Shown: positions 21,340-32,317 of the stretch, in pieces
Numbering within the stretch: the first letter of the stretch is position 1
Layout: each line of letters starts with the position of its first letter
Source: Prorocentrum cordatum
Taxonomy: Eukaryota > Sar > Dinophyceae > Prorocentrales > Prorocentraceae
Assembly (NCBI GenBank): GCA_963575745.1
Contig: CAUYUJ010016715.1
Span: 516,001 to 580,000, forward strand
Reading direction: 5' to 3'
Length of the DNA stretch: 64,000 nt
Program-made: the position numbers and the translations under genes
Notes under the pieces: model-generated
The model's input: the letters and a program-made list of their open reading frames with translations, nothing else
Database searches by the model: none
Told to the model about the DNA's origin: nothing

Positions 21340-21460
21340 GAAACGTCAGATCGTTCAACATCGACCGGCTCTGGGTCGCCGGCAGCGCCCAGCGTTGAAC
21401 GCCGAGAGGCGGGGTCGCCGCCAGTCGACGCGACGCGAGCCCACCGTGCCGGAGCCCTCC
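21340..21460. repeat. Family P copy (GTTCAA/TTGAAC palindrome)
   Basis: Contains GCGTTGAACGCC, GGGGTCGCCGCCAGTCGACG and CGACGCGAGCCCACCGTG. The same succession is found at 32,235-32,300 and 39,898-39,975, where the palindrome GTTCAACCTTGAACG is intact. Confidence 0.6.
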
Positions 21461-21985
21461 CCGGGCCCAAAATGAACAGTCTGCTGTTCGGCGCCTTGGC
21501 TGCGCGCCCCTGAAGTGTGGGCGTCCGTCGCAGCTGCCTCGTGCTGGGCGAGGGAAGCAGCCTGAGGTGCGAGGTGCCCCTTTGATAGGGTGTGGGCAAA
21601 GACGGGTGCCGCTGGTCTTCTCAAAAACTGTATGTCTCTCGACATATCTCGCGACGTGTGCTGCCGATGTCTAAAGGGGGGTACCCGAAATCCGGCCTGC
21701 TTGGGTAGTGCAGCGAGCACCGTTTTCATAAGTAGTTCTGAGATTCGCTTCATAGTGTGAGCATTTGTCTCACCTTGGTTGGCTGGTTGGGGTGGCGGAC
21801 GGCTGAATCTATTATCTCCACGGCTGATGCAGTAGACCAGTTTCGTGGCTCCGGTGGCGCTGACCGCGCCCTGGGCCCAGCAGGCCAGCACAGAGAGTGG
21901 TAGGGCGCAAAAAAGATCCACCCATGGGCCCTCCCGAGGGCAGTTGCCACGGAAGGCATCCCTCTCGCAAGAGAAGCCGTGGAGC
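21461..21985. other. Unassigned, no gene seen
   Basis: Mixed sequence; a minus frame of 188 codons passes through without recognisable motif. Confidence 0.4.
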
Positions 21986-21986
21986 G

Positions 21987-22076
21987 AGATAGGGAGAGAG
22001 AGAGAGAGAGAGAGAGACTTCCTCCTCCTCCTCCTCCTCCTCCTCCTCCTCCTCCTCCTCCTCCTCCTCCTCCTCC
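21987..22076. repeat. (GA)n followed by (CTC)n
   Basis: A purine GA run (about 21,990-22,017) joins directly to a pure CTC run (about 22,019-22,075). Confidence 0.95.
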
Positions 22077-22439
22077 CGTGGCTTCGATGTGTAATCTCTT
22101 ATCTCTCAGGGCGTCGCAGCTGCTTCCTGCCGGGCGATCTCCCGCCCGACCTCGGGCCCCACAAGGGCACCTCGCAGAGCGGCCTGGCCGCCCACGGGGC
22201 CGCGGAAGGCCAGGGTCGGGAGCTCATTGAGGGCTCCAGTCGCACTTGGTGCCCGCGGCGTTGTTTTCGCATCTCGGCTCGCGGCGTCGGATCTCTGTGC
22301 CCGCGTGGGGGGGGGGGGCGGGGCTCAGCCCGGGAGTTTCCCTACGTGCCTCAGACTGTGGAGTTTCAGGATGGCCTTCTGTAGTGTTCGTGGGGAGTGC
22401 GGGTGTAACAATCAGACCATTCTCGGATTCGCAAACATG
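22077..22439. other. Unassigned GC-rich sequence
   Basis: Contains a G run at about 22,307-22,318. No gene is recognised. Confidence 0.45.
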
Positions 22440-22660
22440 CTAGCCCTTGCAGTCCCTCTACTCTATCAGGGGGGGGGGGCCGAATGGTCATTCACTGTCC
22501 CCGGGCGCGTGGCTGAAATGGGGTTCCTCGGTGCGGATTGTCGAATCGTGACCCGGTCCGCGACCCACCCGCGACCCGGCCGCGACCCACCCGCGACTCC
22601 CCACGACCCACTCGCGACCCGGCCGCGACCCCCCCGGCGCCCGCCCCTTCTCTTTTCCAC
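22440..22660. mobile_element. Minisatellite-carrying element, copy 2 (inverted)
   Basis: GGGGGCCGAATGGTCATTCA, GCGTGGCTGAAATGGGGTTC and GTGCGGATTGTCGAATC are the complement of the right flank at 17,070-17,150. They are followed by CGCGACCCACCC minisatellite units, again the complement of copy 1. Confidence 0.65.
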
Positions 22661-22679
22661 AACTGCGGGGTGATACACA

Positions 22680-23300
22680 ATGTGTACATACATACATACA
22701 TACATACATACATACATACATACATGCATACATGCATGCATGCATGCATGCATGCATGCATGCATGCATGAATGCATGCATACATACATACATATATACC
22801 TGCATACATGCATACATATATGCATACATGCATACATGCAAGCATGCATGCATACATGCATACATACATGCATACATACATGCATGCATACATACATACA
22901 TCAATGCATGCATACATACATACATACATACATACGTACATGCATGCATACATACACATACAGACATACATACATACATGCATGCATGCATGCATGCATA
23001 CATGCATGCATGCATACATACATACATACATGCATGCATGCATGCATGCATGCGTATACACATACAGATGTGCATACACATACAACCGTATGTATACATG
23101 CATGCATACATACTTACATGCACGCACGCATGGATGCATACATGCATACAAGCATACACACATGCATACATACGTACAGGCATACATGCATACATACATA
23201 TATGCATACGTACATACAGACAAACATGCATACATACATGCAGACATGCATGCATGCATCCATATGCCTAACTAAGCATGCGTGCACACATATACATATA
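22680..23300. repeat. (CATA/CATG)n tetranucleotide array
   Basis: About 620 bp of CATA and CATG tetramers with few breaks. A 4-bp unit leaves all frames open, giving long Met/His/Cys/Tyr peptides that are not genes. It is followed by TA runs near 23,350-23,385. Confidence 0.96.
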
Positions 23301-23479
23301 CATAGATGTATATATGCTTGATTGTGTACAATAACAACACTGCAGCTGTGCATACATATATATATATACATATATATATGTGTGTATGCCTGTCACCGTG
23401 CCGCGATGCGCGAGGGGAGTGTTCCCCAGGCTAGCATATGTGCTCTGTCCTGGGTGCTGTATTATAACATTCCAGGGGC

Positions 23480-23690
23480 TAGGGCCCCACATTCTCAGAC
23501 TATTCGGGCTCCAATTAGAAGAGCGGCGCTCTGCTACTTTGCCTCGGCGCAGGGTTCCCCATCCTGCTCGGGCTCTGATTGGCAAAGAGCCGCCCTGCTG
23601 ATTCGCATGAGAGCATGTACGTGTTCACTGCCCCTCTTCTCATGAGCAGAGCGCCGCGCTGCTAATTTGACACAAGGGACGCGCACTCGC
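23480..23690. repeat. About 70-bp tandem repeat, 3 diverged units
   Basis: GGGCTCCAATTAGAAGAGCG, GGGCTCTGATTGGCAAAGAG and CTCATGAGCAGAGCGCC mark three units that share GCNCTGCT and AATTTG or ATTCGC. Confidence 0.55.
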
Positions 23691-23699
23691 TGCTCATAT

Positions 23700-24335
23700 T
23701 TCAATCACCCGAGGGCCCCGACACGGGCAAGAGGGCCACAAGGAGCGCCCCAGAGGATCCGAGAGCCTCCAATACTGCCCAAGTGCTCTCCAATACGCCC
23801 ACGGTGGCCCCAAGACGGCCCAGGAGGCCCCACAGAAGCCCCAGGAGCGCTCCAAGGGGACCTCCAAGGGGGCCCCAAAATGCAAAAATCGTGGGTTGTA
23901 TGTGTGCTGTTCAGTGTGTGTTGCTTTCTCGCGCGTTCGAACTTCCGACGCCCCAAAATGGCACCAGAGGCCCCCAAAACCGCCCCAAGACCGCCCAAGA
24001 AGCCCCCAAAAGGTCCCCAAGACGGCCCACGAGGGCCCCAAAACGGCCTAAGAGGCGTCCAAGACGGTCCGGGAGAGTCCCAAGACTGGCCCAAGGGGGG
24101 AACACGAACCGACAATCTGAGCCTCCAGCCCCAAGCAGCCCACAAGAAGCCCCAAGAGGCATCCGAGAGGCCCCAAGAGGCGCCCAAGACGAGACCCCCG
24201 AGAGGCCACAACCAAAAAACCGCACCGAGGGGCCCCCAAACTGCCCCCAGGGGGGCATCACACCTGACTCCAAGAGACCCCCGAGAGCACCCCCCCCACG
24301 ATACCCCAACGAACACCCACGGGGCCTCTTAACCC
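23700..24335 (-). repeat. Family G minisatellite, long copy
   Basis: About 630 bp of degenerate CCCCAAGAGGCC units. An anchor of unique sequence (about 23,885-23,945, ending TTTCTCGCGCGTTCGAACTTCC) splits the array, as in the copies at 45.7, 53.5 and 60.9 kb. Confidence 0.7.
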
Positions 24336-24650
24336 GAACCCACAACCCAGGCAGGGTGGCAGGATTGGCCGACAACCGTATCTGGATTATATAATTTGCA
24401 TACACACGGGCAAACTCGTTCTATCAGGGTTTGGCTCAAGGGTTCCCACCTCGGGCGTGTGGCTCGCCACTGTGGCCAACGGCCCTCGACAACGCCGAGC
24501 ATGCGGCCAGACCTGGATTCGGTATGACTTCGCTTCGGGGGCCAGTCTCACCGTGCCTGACCTCCTGCTCCGCGCTCCCTTCCACACCCTCTTCCCTGGT
24601 CCTGGAACCCCCCTCGTCCATCTGCCCCCTCCGTCCGCCTCTTCCTTCCT
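24336..24650. other. Unassigned, with a spliced-leader-like word
   Basis: No gene seen. See the separate entry at 24,430. Confidence 0.45.
24430..24440 (+). other. Partial spliced-leader-like sequence
   Basis: TTTGGCTCAAG equals the last 11 nt of the dinoflagellate spliced leader. The upstream half of the leader is absent. It could be a truncated relic from a retroposed mRNA, or chance. Confidence 0.25.
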
Positions 24651-24654
24651 CCTC

Positions 24655-24780
24655 CGTCCTCCTCATTCCTCCTCCTTATCCTCCTCCTCCTCCTCCTCCT
24701 CCTCATCCTTCCCCTGCTCTCAAGCACCGCCTCCTTCTCCTGCACATCCTCCGCTTCCTCCTCCACCTCCTCCGCCTCAT
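24655..24780. repeat. (CTC)n array
   Basis: Pyrimidine triplets with short breaks, leading into the CAT/CAG array. Confidence 0.9.
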
Positions 24781-25329
24781 CATCATTATCAACATCCTCG
24801 CCCTCCTCCTCCTCCTCCTCCTCCAAATCACCACCGCCCTCCTCATCCCCATCAGCCGCAACATCATCATAATCACACTCATCAGCAGTGCCAGTATCAC
24901 CAGCAGCATCATCATCACCATCATCATCACCCTCAGCAGCATCATCAACACCATCAGCATCATCATCATCAGCAGCAGCAACATCATCATTACCGGCATC
25001 CGCAACATAAGGAACATCATCGTCGTCATCGTCAGCATCATCATGATACTCATCATCGACAGCAGCATCATCATCAGCTGCAGCATCAGCGTCACCAGCA
25101 ACATTTGCATCATCACCATCGCCACCATCATCACCACCACCAGCATCACCGTCATCGTCATCATCAGCATCATAATCAGCATCACCAGCATCATTAACAT
25201 CAGAAGCAGCATCATCAGCATCAGCATCAGCATCACCATCATCATCAGCAGCAGCATCATCATCGTCAACATCATCGTCAGCAGCAACATAATCATCATC
25301 ACCATCACCATCACCATCACCATCATCAG

Positions 25330-25370
<41 letters not shown>

Positions 25371-25374
25371 CCAT
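24781..25374. repeat. CAT/CAG/CAC array, ~590 bp
   Basis: A mixture of CAT, CAG and CAC triplets ending in a pure CAT run (about 25,327-25,370). Long frames (Ile/Ser, His/Gln, Asp/Ala) are artefacts. Confidence 0.95.
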
Positions 25375-25860
25375 GTTCATCCCCCTCTTTCCCAGAGCCC
25401 CGAAACCCCTCTTTCTCCACCTCCATCTCCTGCACCACATAGCCCCCTTCCCCTCCCCGCCCTCCTCCTGATACTGGTTCCCCCCCTCACCGCCCCTACT
25501 CCTCCCCATCCTCTTCCAACTCATCTTCCTGTTGTGCCTTCTCCTCCTCCCTCCTCGTCCTCTTCTTTCCTCATTCCTCCTAATCCGTAGTCGCCTTCCC
25601 CCCCCCCATGATCATGACCCGTCATTGCCGAAACCATGCGCCATCAGTATCATCATCGGCATCAACATCACCGCCATTGCCTTCTTCCCTCCAGGAGCGC
25701 CCCCCCAGAAAGCTAGATTGCCCCTCCTCGTCCTATCTCCGTCCTCAATCCTCTCCTCATTCTCATCCTCCCATTCCTCCTCCTCCTCCATCCGCCTCCC
25801 GCACTTCACTCGACATCATCTTCCCTCCTCATCCTCCGCCTCCCTTCCCCCCACGCGCGC
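25375..25860. repeat. C/T-rich degenerate tract
   Basis: CTC/CCT-rich with a small CAT patch near 25,640-25,670. No gene. Confidence 0.75.
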
Positions 25861-26075
25861 ACGGAGTTGGAGGAGGATGGGTGCAAAGGGACGATGAGGA
25901 GAAGAAGGCGGAGAAACTAGAGAAGGAGGATAATCAGAAGAAGGATGGGTGGGAGGGAGGAGGCAGGGATGAGGATGGAGGAGTACGGTTTCAGATGGAG
26001 GAGGAAGAGAGGGAAGAAGAGACGAAAGGAGAAACGAGTGAGAGACGGAGGAGGACGGAGGCGACCCAACGAACG
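25861..26075. repeat. G/A-rich degenerate tract
   Basis: Purine-rich GGAGGA/GAGAAG sequence that switches strand bias from the preceding pyrimidine tract. Confidence 0.7.
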
Positions 26076-26734
26076 AATGATTCTGCAGAAGCGTGCCAAC
26101 AAGAACCTGCGTTGTGCGCTGGAACTGGGCCGGCTATACCTGTTCCCTGACCGACTCGCCTCTGTAGGGCGCGGTGCTGAGAAGGAACTCTCGTTACACG
26201 TGGCATTAGATGCACTCTAGCTCCCGCCCGCCCCCTACCTCGGCTGAAATGCCAGATGCTATGAGGGCTGGGCGCGGCCGCAGGGTCGGGACAAGATTGG
26301 GGTGCGTGTGAGCTCCTGCACTCGAGGCCCCCCCCCCAAGGAGGACCGAGGCCGCGGACAGGCAGAAGAGGAAGAGGCAACGGGGCCCCCTCAGGGGCCC
26401 GAGGCAAGCGGGAGAGGAGCGGGTAAGAGGAGGGGGGGGACATCGGTGCAGAGGGGGACAACCCAAGCAGGCAGAAACCTCCCCGCTCGTAAGCCCAGGA
26501 GACGCATCGAAAGACTGAGCAACCTCGGGTCGGTCCAGGGCCCCTGAAGAGGGGGGGGGAAACCTGCGATCCAGGGGCCCCTGAAGAAGGGGGGGGACAC
26601 CTGCTATCTACGACCCCTCTGGATGCCGAGAATCCCGAGGGCGAGGGAGGAGGGAGAGGAGAAGGAGAGCGGACAAGAGCTGGGGTTCCGACTGTTTCAG
26701 GATGAGGGAATGTCTGGAGGGGGGCTCCTTTTGT
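26076..26734. other. Unassigned; 37-bp direct duplication
   Basis: CAGGGGCCCCTGAAGA plus a G run and ACCTGC occurs twice (about 26,535 and 26,572). The remainder is unassigned. Confidence 0.5.
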
Positions 26735-26805
26735 TCATCCTCCTCCTTGTCCTCTTCCTTCTCCTCCTCCTCCTCCTCCTCCTCCTTCTCCTCCTCCTGC
26801 CATAT
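26735..26805. repeat. (CTC)n array
   Basis: Pyrimidine triplets with TTC breaks. The next 280 bp is unassigned. Confidence 0.9.
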
Positions 26806-27089
26806 CTGCATTCGCTCCCGCCTGCCAATCATCTGTGCTTTCCCCTCTGGTCCTCCTTGTGACCCCTCCCACTTCCGCTCAAGCCGTTGCGATGAGGCCT
26901 CGAACAAGAACCAAAACCGCTCGGAAAGGACCTAACACCACTCAGCAAACTGAAGAACGAAAAGTCGATCCTCAATCCTCTGGGATGTTGTCCCCTCCCT
27001 GCTTTGACACAACATCGCTGGCAGCGCGAAGTGCGCGGCAAGCGAGCGGGCACGAGAAGGAGGCCCACAAGAGGCTCACGGGAGGGGCA

Positions 27090-27270
27090 CGCGAGGGACA
27101 CTGGCCCGCGGCCCAGCCGCGCCGCGAGCCACCCCCGCCGCGATCCACCCGCGCCGCGACCCAACCACGACCCACCCGCGCCGCCGACGGCGATCCGCAC
27201 CGCGGCATCCTACCACAGTCACGGGCCCTCGGACCGTGTGAGACCGTTCATGCCCCCCTACTCTTCAACG
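27090..27270. mobile_element. Minisatellite-carrying element, copy 3
   Basis: CGCGACCCACCCGCGCC-type units (27,110-27,185) are followed by GATCCGCACCGCGGCATCC and GACCGTTCATGCCCCCC, recalling the flank of copy 1. It is shorter and more diverged. Confidence 0.5.
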
Positions 27271-27640
27271 CACACCGTTTGCAAAAGCAAGCGCATGCAC
27301 ACGCGCTTCTTGGAGGTCGCGGCCTCGCGCCTGGCGACGAGGCGAAAATAGCCGAAAGCGGTGGGGAACGGCGGGGTACGCACACCAACGCACACATCCA
27401 CATGCATGTGTAGACGTCTGCACAGTACGCAACAAATCAAGCACGCCTTTTGCAGCATGCATGCCTGCCCTGCTGCTGCGCCGCGCTGCTGCTGCCTGCC
27501 CGTGCCAATCCAAACATTAGACGCCGCGCCGCGCCTGCGCCCCGCCCGCGCGGCCCGGCGCGCTGGTCGCCGCCCCGCCAGCAGCAGGGAGGCCGCCGTC
27601 GGCAGCACGCCCGCCGCCGTGCCTCGCAGGCCTTCTGCCG
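27271..27640. other. Unassigned GC-rich sequence
   Basis: No motif is seen. The last 100 bp is extremely GC-rich, as in other segments bordering GAC arrays. Confidence 0.4.
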
Positions 27641-27850
27641 GAGAGGGCCGCCGTCGGCGTCGGCGTCGGCGACGACAACGACGACGACGACACGAGGACC
27701 ACTATGACGACGACCACGATGACAATGGCGATGGCGACGACGACGACGAGAACCACGACGACGACGACGACGAGGAACACGACGACCGTGAGGAGGAAGA
27801 GGAGGACGACAACGACAACGAAGAAGCCGTCGTCGTCGCGGTGGTCGTCG
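27641..27850. repeat. (GAC)n array
   Basis: GAC/ACG triplets with GAG and GTC interruptions. Confidence 0.92.
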
Positions 27851-28564
27851 GCGTCGTAGCCGCGGTCGGCGGGACGTCGTAGTCGTCATCGGCGGCATCG
27901 CGGTCCTGTTCGTCGTAATCGGCAACGTGTTTGTCGTCGTCAGTTGGTGATCGAGGAGTGATGATATTAGGCGATTGGTGTGCCAATTATCTCGACTTCA
28001 CGGCGTCGTGTTGGGCTTTTTGTGCCCATTGTGTCTCCCAGCCCTCCGGCGTTGGGTGCTTGTTTTGAACAGAGCGCTGCGGTTTTCCATTTCCCTCCCG
28101 CCTCCTCTCTCCTCTATTCCCTCCTCATTTCCTGACCATTACATGGCTCTTTCCTGCCTGCCAGCCTTTCTCCTACCTCGCCGTCCTACCTGGGGGGCTC
28201 GCTGGGGGCGTGAGAACTGCGAAACCGTCGCCAATTTCGAGAACTGCTGGGGGTCCAGCAGAGTAACGTCATACGCGGATTCAGGTTCGACCTCGCCATC
28301 CCTGGGGGCGCCATCTCTGGGCGACTACGAGCTGCAAAACTGTCGAAACTCTCGTTGGCTCCTGGGGGGCCAGCCAGATCACAGCGGGACCTCGCCATCC
28401 TCTGCACTTCTGGTGGCCTCCACGGGGCTTCCACGGGGGCCTGGAGGTGACCCGAGAATGCGAATGCGGGGGAGAGTCGCCGCCGTCGTCGCCGCGGGCC
28501 TTCAAGGGGGAGGCCTGCGGAGACTTCAGCCCCGCGGCCCCGTGGTTGTCGCCGCCGCCGCCAT
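27851..28564. other. Unassigned, no gene seen
   Basis: Mixed sequence. Two related segments (near 28,225-28,310 and 28,330-28,400) share AACTGNNGAAAC and ACCTCGCCATCC, suggesting an old tandem duplication. Confidence 0.4.
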
Positions 28565-28685
28565 CGCCACCAGCGTCGTGGTCGTGGTAGTGGTCGGTGG
28601 TCGTGGTCGTGGTCGTGGTCGTGATCGTCGTGGTCGTGGTCGTGGTCGTCGGCGGCCACGACGACGACGACGACGACCACGATTG
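28565..28685. repeat. GTCGTG hexanucleotide array
   Basis: GTGGTC/CGTGGT units turn into GACGAC near the right end. Confidence 0.88.
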
Positions 28686-28779
28686 GGCCAGAAATGGAAG
28701 GGTTCGGCTTCCTCCTCCACCCTTCCCCCCGCGGCTTCCGCGCGGAAACTGGGGTAGGGCTCTCCTCGATCGCCTCCTC

Positions 28780-28860
28780 CCTCTTTTTCTCCTCCTCCTC
28801 CTCCTCCTCCTCCTTCTCCTCCTCCTCCTCCTCCTTGTTCTCCTCCTCCTCCTCGCAAGA
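28780..28860. repeat. (CTC)n array
   Basis: Pure pyrimidine triplets. The following 140 bp is unassigned. Confidence 0.92.
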
Positions 28861-28999
28861 GAGGAAGGGAAGGACGTTTCGCCCCCGACCCCTAAAGGAT
28901 CGAAGGTCGAGGATCTCAGGCGCTTTTGGCAGCCTTTGCCGCCTTTGCCTCCCATTTCTGGCGCCTCCTGGAGCGATGGTCGAGTGAGCGAGGATGAGG

Positions 29000-29280
29000 A
29001 CGAGCACAGGTAGTGCAAGTGAGAATGAGAGGGAGAGGGGAAGAGGATGAAGGAGGAGAGAAGGGGGAGGAGGAGGGGGAGGAGAGGAAGGAGGAGAGAT
29101 GGGGGAGGCGGGTGAGGAGGAGGAGGAGGAGGCTCCAGAAGGAGGAAGAGGAGGAGGAGGATGGAGGAGGAGGGAGAGGAGAAGGAGGAGGATGAGGAGG
29201 AGGAGGAGGAGGAGGAGGAGCAGGAGGAGGGGGAGGAGGAGGAGGAGCAGGAGGGGGGAGGACAAGAGGAGGGGGCTGAG
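29000..29280. repeat. (GAG)n array
   Basis: Purine triplet array, purest at 29,190-29,250. Confidence 0.93.
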
Positions 29281-29394
29281 GAGCAGCAAGAGGACGGGAA
29301 TGGTAGTCTGGATTCTCGCCATCTGTGGAGACGTGCTCCTCGGGCACACCTGCCGCTGCATCTCTGGGCAACGCCACTCCTGGACCTTACTCCA

Positions 29395-29580
29395 CATTCT
29401 GGACCAGACTCCCAGTCCTCCTCGACTCATCCCCCTCCCTCTCCTCATCCTCCTTCTCCTCATACATCCGGCTCCGCTCCTTATTCTCCACACCCCTCTC
29501 CAATTCCTCGACCTCCTCTTCCTCGCCCTCCTCATCATTCTCCTCTGCCCTCCTCGCCCCCTCGCTCTCCTGGGGGGCCT
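29395..29580. repeat. CTC/TCC array, degenerate
   Basis: Pyrimidine-rich with CAT and CCC breaks. Confidence 0.8.
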
Positions 29581-30119
29581 CGGAACTCCCCCAGACTGCC
29601 CGGAGAGCACTCTAGGACTTGGAGACCCCTCCTGCCCTGCCCCACACACGGCCCGCAGACTAGGAACATCTTGGGCAGCCCAAAAGGGGGCTCCACGTAA
29701 TAAGGGGCTGGTGGCAAACAAATAGCTGGGACTGAAAGATCTCTCGGTCTCCCGTCCGGAAGAGAGTGCGCCCGTCCACGGCCTCGGGGCATGCAAAGAG
29801 CCGCGCGGCGACTTCCCGCAGCCGTTGAAGGAGCTGCTGCGTTCAGGGTGCTCCAGGCTTCCACTCAGGTGCACCTCGCGCACGCGTTCCCAGGGTTGGG
29901 TTTCTTGCGAGGGTATCTTGCGGCCGCGCCCGCACAGTAATTGGCTTACTCTTCATGACGGCACGATGACTGTACGGCAGGTTCAAGCCGTGCTGGCCCA
30001 GCGGCAACCCTAACGCGGACGTTCCAAGTTGAACAACGGCAGTGGCCTGGAACTGGCCAACATCGAAGGACCCGTGTTATGGGAGAGCCGCGATCTTTCA
30101 AGGTTGAACGATCCACGCG
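29581..30119. other. Unassigned, no gene seen
   Basis: Non-repetitive. The + frame 29,825-30,013 has no motif but could be upstream coding sequence of the frame starting at 30,120. Confidence 0.35.
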
Positions 30120-30641
30120 ATGTCAGAATTCTACGCGCAAGTCGTCACGGCAAACTTGCCGGAAAGCTTATCAGCGTTTGAGGCCCCTCCATGGCCTGCA
30201 TGGGGGGCCCTCGTGATAGAAACACCGCCGCATGACGGGATGAGCCAAAGTATCCGTGAGCGCTTAGCGCGTGGACCACACCAGAGGCTGTATGATTACA
30301 TTTGTTTGGACAGTTGGTACATGGATCAGTTCAGGCGTGCGAGTTGTCTTAGGCAGATTGTTACGCTGTTGAGAGCCTCTCCTCGAGGATTTCCTCGGTA
30401 CGTTTCAGGGAACTTTTGTCCAGACAGCCCAATGGGGGGTTGGCAGCAAGAAGATGGTAGTGCTTTTGGAGTTTCGTATTGGTTGATTATACTGGCGCGT
30501 TCGCATCGCCTTGGATCCCACTTGCGGTCGTGGCTACGGCACGGCTGCTGCGGTGCGACTTGGGCACTGCGGCGGGAAGGAAGGCTGGGGCGGGAAAGGA
30601 AAGAGAGGGCCGCAGGCGGCCGGAGCGCCCCCGGAGCGTGA
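30120..30641 (+). CDS. Possible coding fragment, hypothetical
   Basis: An ATG-led frame of 173 codons. Residues 1 to about 120 have a natural composition (for example YDYICLDSWYMDQFRRASCL) with many aromatic residues. After about 30,520 it becomes Arg/Gly-rich and repeat-like. No domain is recognised, and codon third positions are not strongly G/C-biased, unlike the candidates at 10.1 and 57 kb. It may be retroelement debris or a decayed exon. Confidence 0.2.
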   Translation: MSEFYAQVVTANLPESLSAFEAPPWPAWGALVIETPPHDGMSQSIRERLARGPHQRLYDYICLDSWYMDQFRRASCLRQIVTLLRASPRGFPRYVSGNFCPDSPMGGWQQEDGSAFGVSYWLIILARSHRLGSHLRSWLRHGCCGATWALRREGRLGRERKERAAGGRSAPGA

Positions 30642-30679
30642 AGCACTCTGGCGCGGGCCAGAGGCAGGCTGCCCTTCTT

Positions 30680-30775
30680 CTCCGGTTCGTGGCCTCGTGT
30701 CCAGCAGCCTGGGCCTGGGGAGAAGTTCGGCCTCGTGGCCTCGTGTCCAGCAGCCTGGGTCTGGAGAGAATTGTG
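30680..30775. repeat. 48-bp direct duplication
   Basis: GTGGCCTCGTGTCCAGCAGC followed by CTGGG occurs twice, about 48 bp apart. Confidence 0.75.
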
Positions 30776-30984
30776 GGGATCTGGCTGGGAGCAACTCCCA
30801 CGACGGTGAGGCTGAGTGCCCCAAATCAATGACATGTTTTTCGGAGGAGGAAGCGGAGCGCATGCTCGGCGGCGGGACAGCGCGAGAATACGGCAGCGGC
30901 AACGGCGGCGGCCGCCAGGGGGGGCCGCCTGCCGCGGAGCGCGGGGTGCCCGGGTGGGCGGCGCGGCGGCCCGGGGGCGCGGCC

Positions 30985-31043
30985 TGCGCGGGGGTCGTCG
31001 TCGTCGACGTCGTCGCCGTCGTCGTCGTCGTCGTCGCCGTCGC

Positions 31044-31079
<36 letters not shown>

Positions 31080-31180
31080 CGTCTTCGTCGTCGTCGTCGT
31101 CGTCGTCGTCATCATCGTCGTCGTCGTTGTCGTCGTCGTCGTCGTTGTCGTCGCCGTCGGAGTCGGAGACGGAGGAGGCG
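30985..31180. repeat. (GTC)n array
   Basis: GTC/TCG triplets (GAC on the minus strand), preceded by about 100 bp of extremely GC-rich sequence. Confidence 0.94.
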
Positions 31181-31243
31181 GAGTGTCTAGGTTCTGCTCC
31201 GCAGCGCGCTATACCACCCCTGGAAGACTCATGCAACTATTTT

Positions 31244-31606
31244 TCAATGTGTAGCCCTCCATCCCTGATCCCGAACCCACGATCTCAACGCTGAGTCAGC
31301 CGCGGCCGACGGAAGAAAAAATCGAATCGCGCGGCGCCCCGCGTGAAAGTTGAAATGGAGGAGCGCGGGGAGACGGACACCGCGCGAGAGTTGAATTACT
31401 TGTCCAGGGTAGCGTAGGACGAGAATGGTGTCCTGATGCGATTGGCTCAGGAAGCGTTGCAAGAATTCCCAGAGCATTCCGCGGCCCTTGCTTCTGGAGC
31501 CCGTGCGGAACAGCATGGGATATTGGAAGTCCTGGGCTTTGGAATTGTTGGAACGTACCACTGTCATAACGTATCGCTGGCATGACTTATCACTTCTCGG
31601 ATCCAC
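31244..31606 (-). CDS. Possible coding fragment, hypothetical
   Basis: A 120-codon minus-strand frame. Its N-terminal 70 residues look protein-like (SKGRGMLWEFLQRFLSQSHQ and neighbours), while the C-terminal part is Arg-rich. No family is recognised. The frame begins right at the edge of the CTC array. Low confidence. Confidence 0.2.
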   Translation of the reverse strand: MDPRSDKSCQRYVMTVVRSNNSKAQDFQYPMLFRTGSRSKGRGMLWEFLQRFLSQSHQDTILVLRYPGQVIQLSRGVRLPALLHFNFHAGRRAIRFFLPSAAADSALRSWVRDQGWRATH

Positions 31607-31609
31607 GTC

Positions 31610-31850
31610 GTGCCATCATCTTCCTCTTCGTGCTCGTCCTCTTCCTCGTTCGCGTCCATTCCAGCACCCTCCTCCTCCTCCTCCTCGGCGTTGTCCTCCT
31701 CCATCTCGTGGGCCGCCTGGCCTTTCTCCCTCCTTGAACTCCTCCTCCTCCTCCTCCTCCTCCTCCTCCTCCTCCCCCTCCTCCTCCTCCTCCTCCCCCT
31801 CCCCCTCCTCCTCCTCCTCCTCCTCCTCCTCCTCCTCCTCCTGTTCCAGA
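31610..31850. repeat. (CTC)n array
   Basis: Degenerate, then pure CTC with CCC breaks at 31,740-31,845. Confidence 0.93.
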
Positions 31851-32234
31851 GCGCAGCAGTCACATGGGGTTGCGGGCGGCTCCCACAGCGGAGCTGCCGC
31901 CGGTCACGTCCCTGAGGTGGAGATGCCTCCTCGGCGCACTTCCAGTAGCTCCAAAGATGCAGAGCGGAGTCCCTCCAAAGAAGGAGAGCTCCCACCCACA
32001 TCGCGGGCCCGTTGGGCGCTCGTCTCTCAAGGGTGGCGCTTCACGCAGAGCAGATCTGCCAGCGCTCCTGCAGCGGCGGAGGTGCGTCGGGCCTGCACTG
32101 TTGTCAGGCATCTCGCTCCTTGCATGGCAGTAGTGGTGGACCCCGACGCATCGAACCCACGCGCAGTAGCCGCTCCCAGACATGTCCATGTAGATGTTCT
32201 TTTGCCGATGCGCCGTCCAGGCGCGGCTCTTGAG
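31851..32234. other. Unassigned, no gene seen
   Basis: Mixed GC-rich sequence, open on both strands, no motif. Confidence 0.4.
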
Positions 32235-32300
32235 TGTGTGAGTGCGGCGTTCAACCTTGAACGCCCGCGTTGGGGTCACCGCAACGTCATTGCGGTGTGA
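32235..32300. repeat. Family P copy
   Basis: GGCGTTCAACCTTGAACGCC is a near-perfect palindrome. It is followed by GGGGTCACCGCAACGTC and GTGTGAACTTACCGT, matching the copies at 21.4 and 39.9 kb. Confidence 0.7.
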
Positions 32301-32317
32301 ACTTACCGTAAGTCCAT

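Noticed and set aside
22680-23321. Met/His/Cys/Tyr-rich frames up to 255 codons
   Set aside because: Direct translation of CATA/CATG tetranucleotides, open in several frames on both strands.
24431-25524. Frames of 270-350 codons rich in Ile, Ser, Asp or Met
   Set aside because: Translation of a CAT/CAG array. No non-repetitive segment has coding character.
28186-29883. 565-codon minus frame
   Set aside because: Runs through GAG, CTC and GTC arrays plus unrelated spacers; composition changes with each array and no motif is present.
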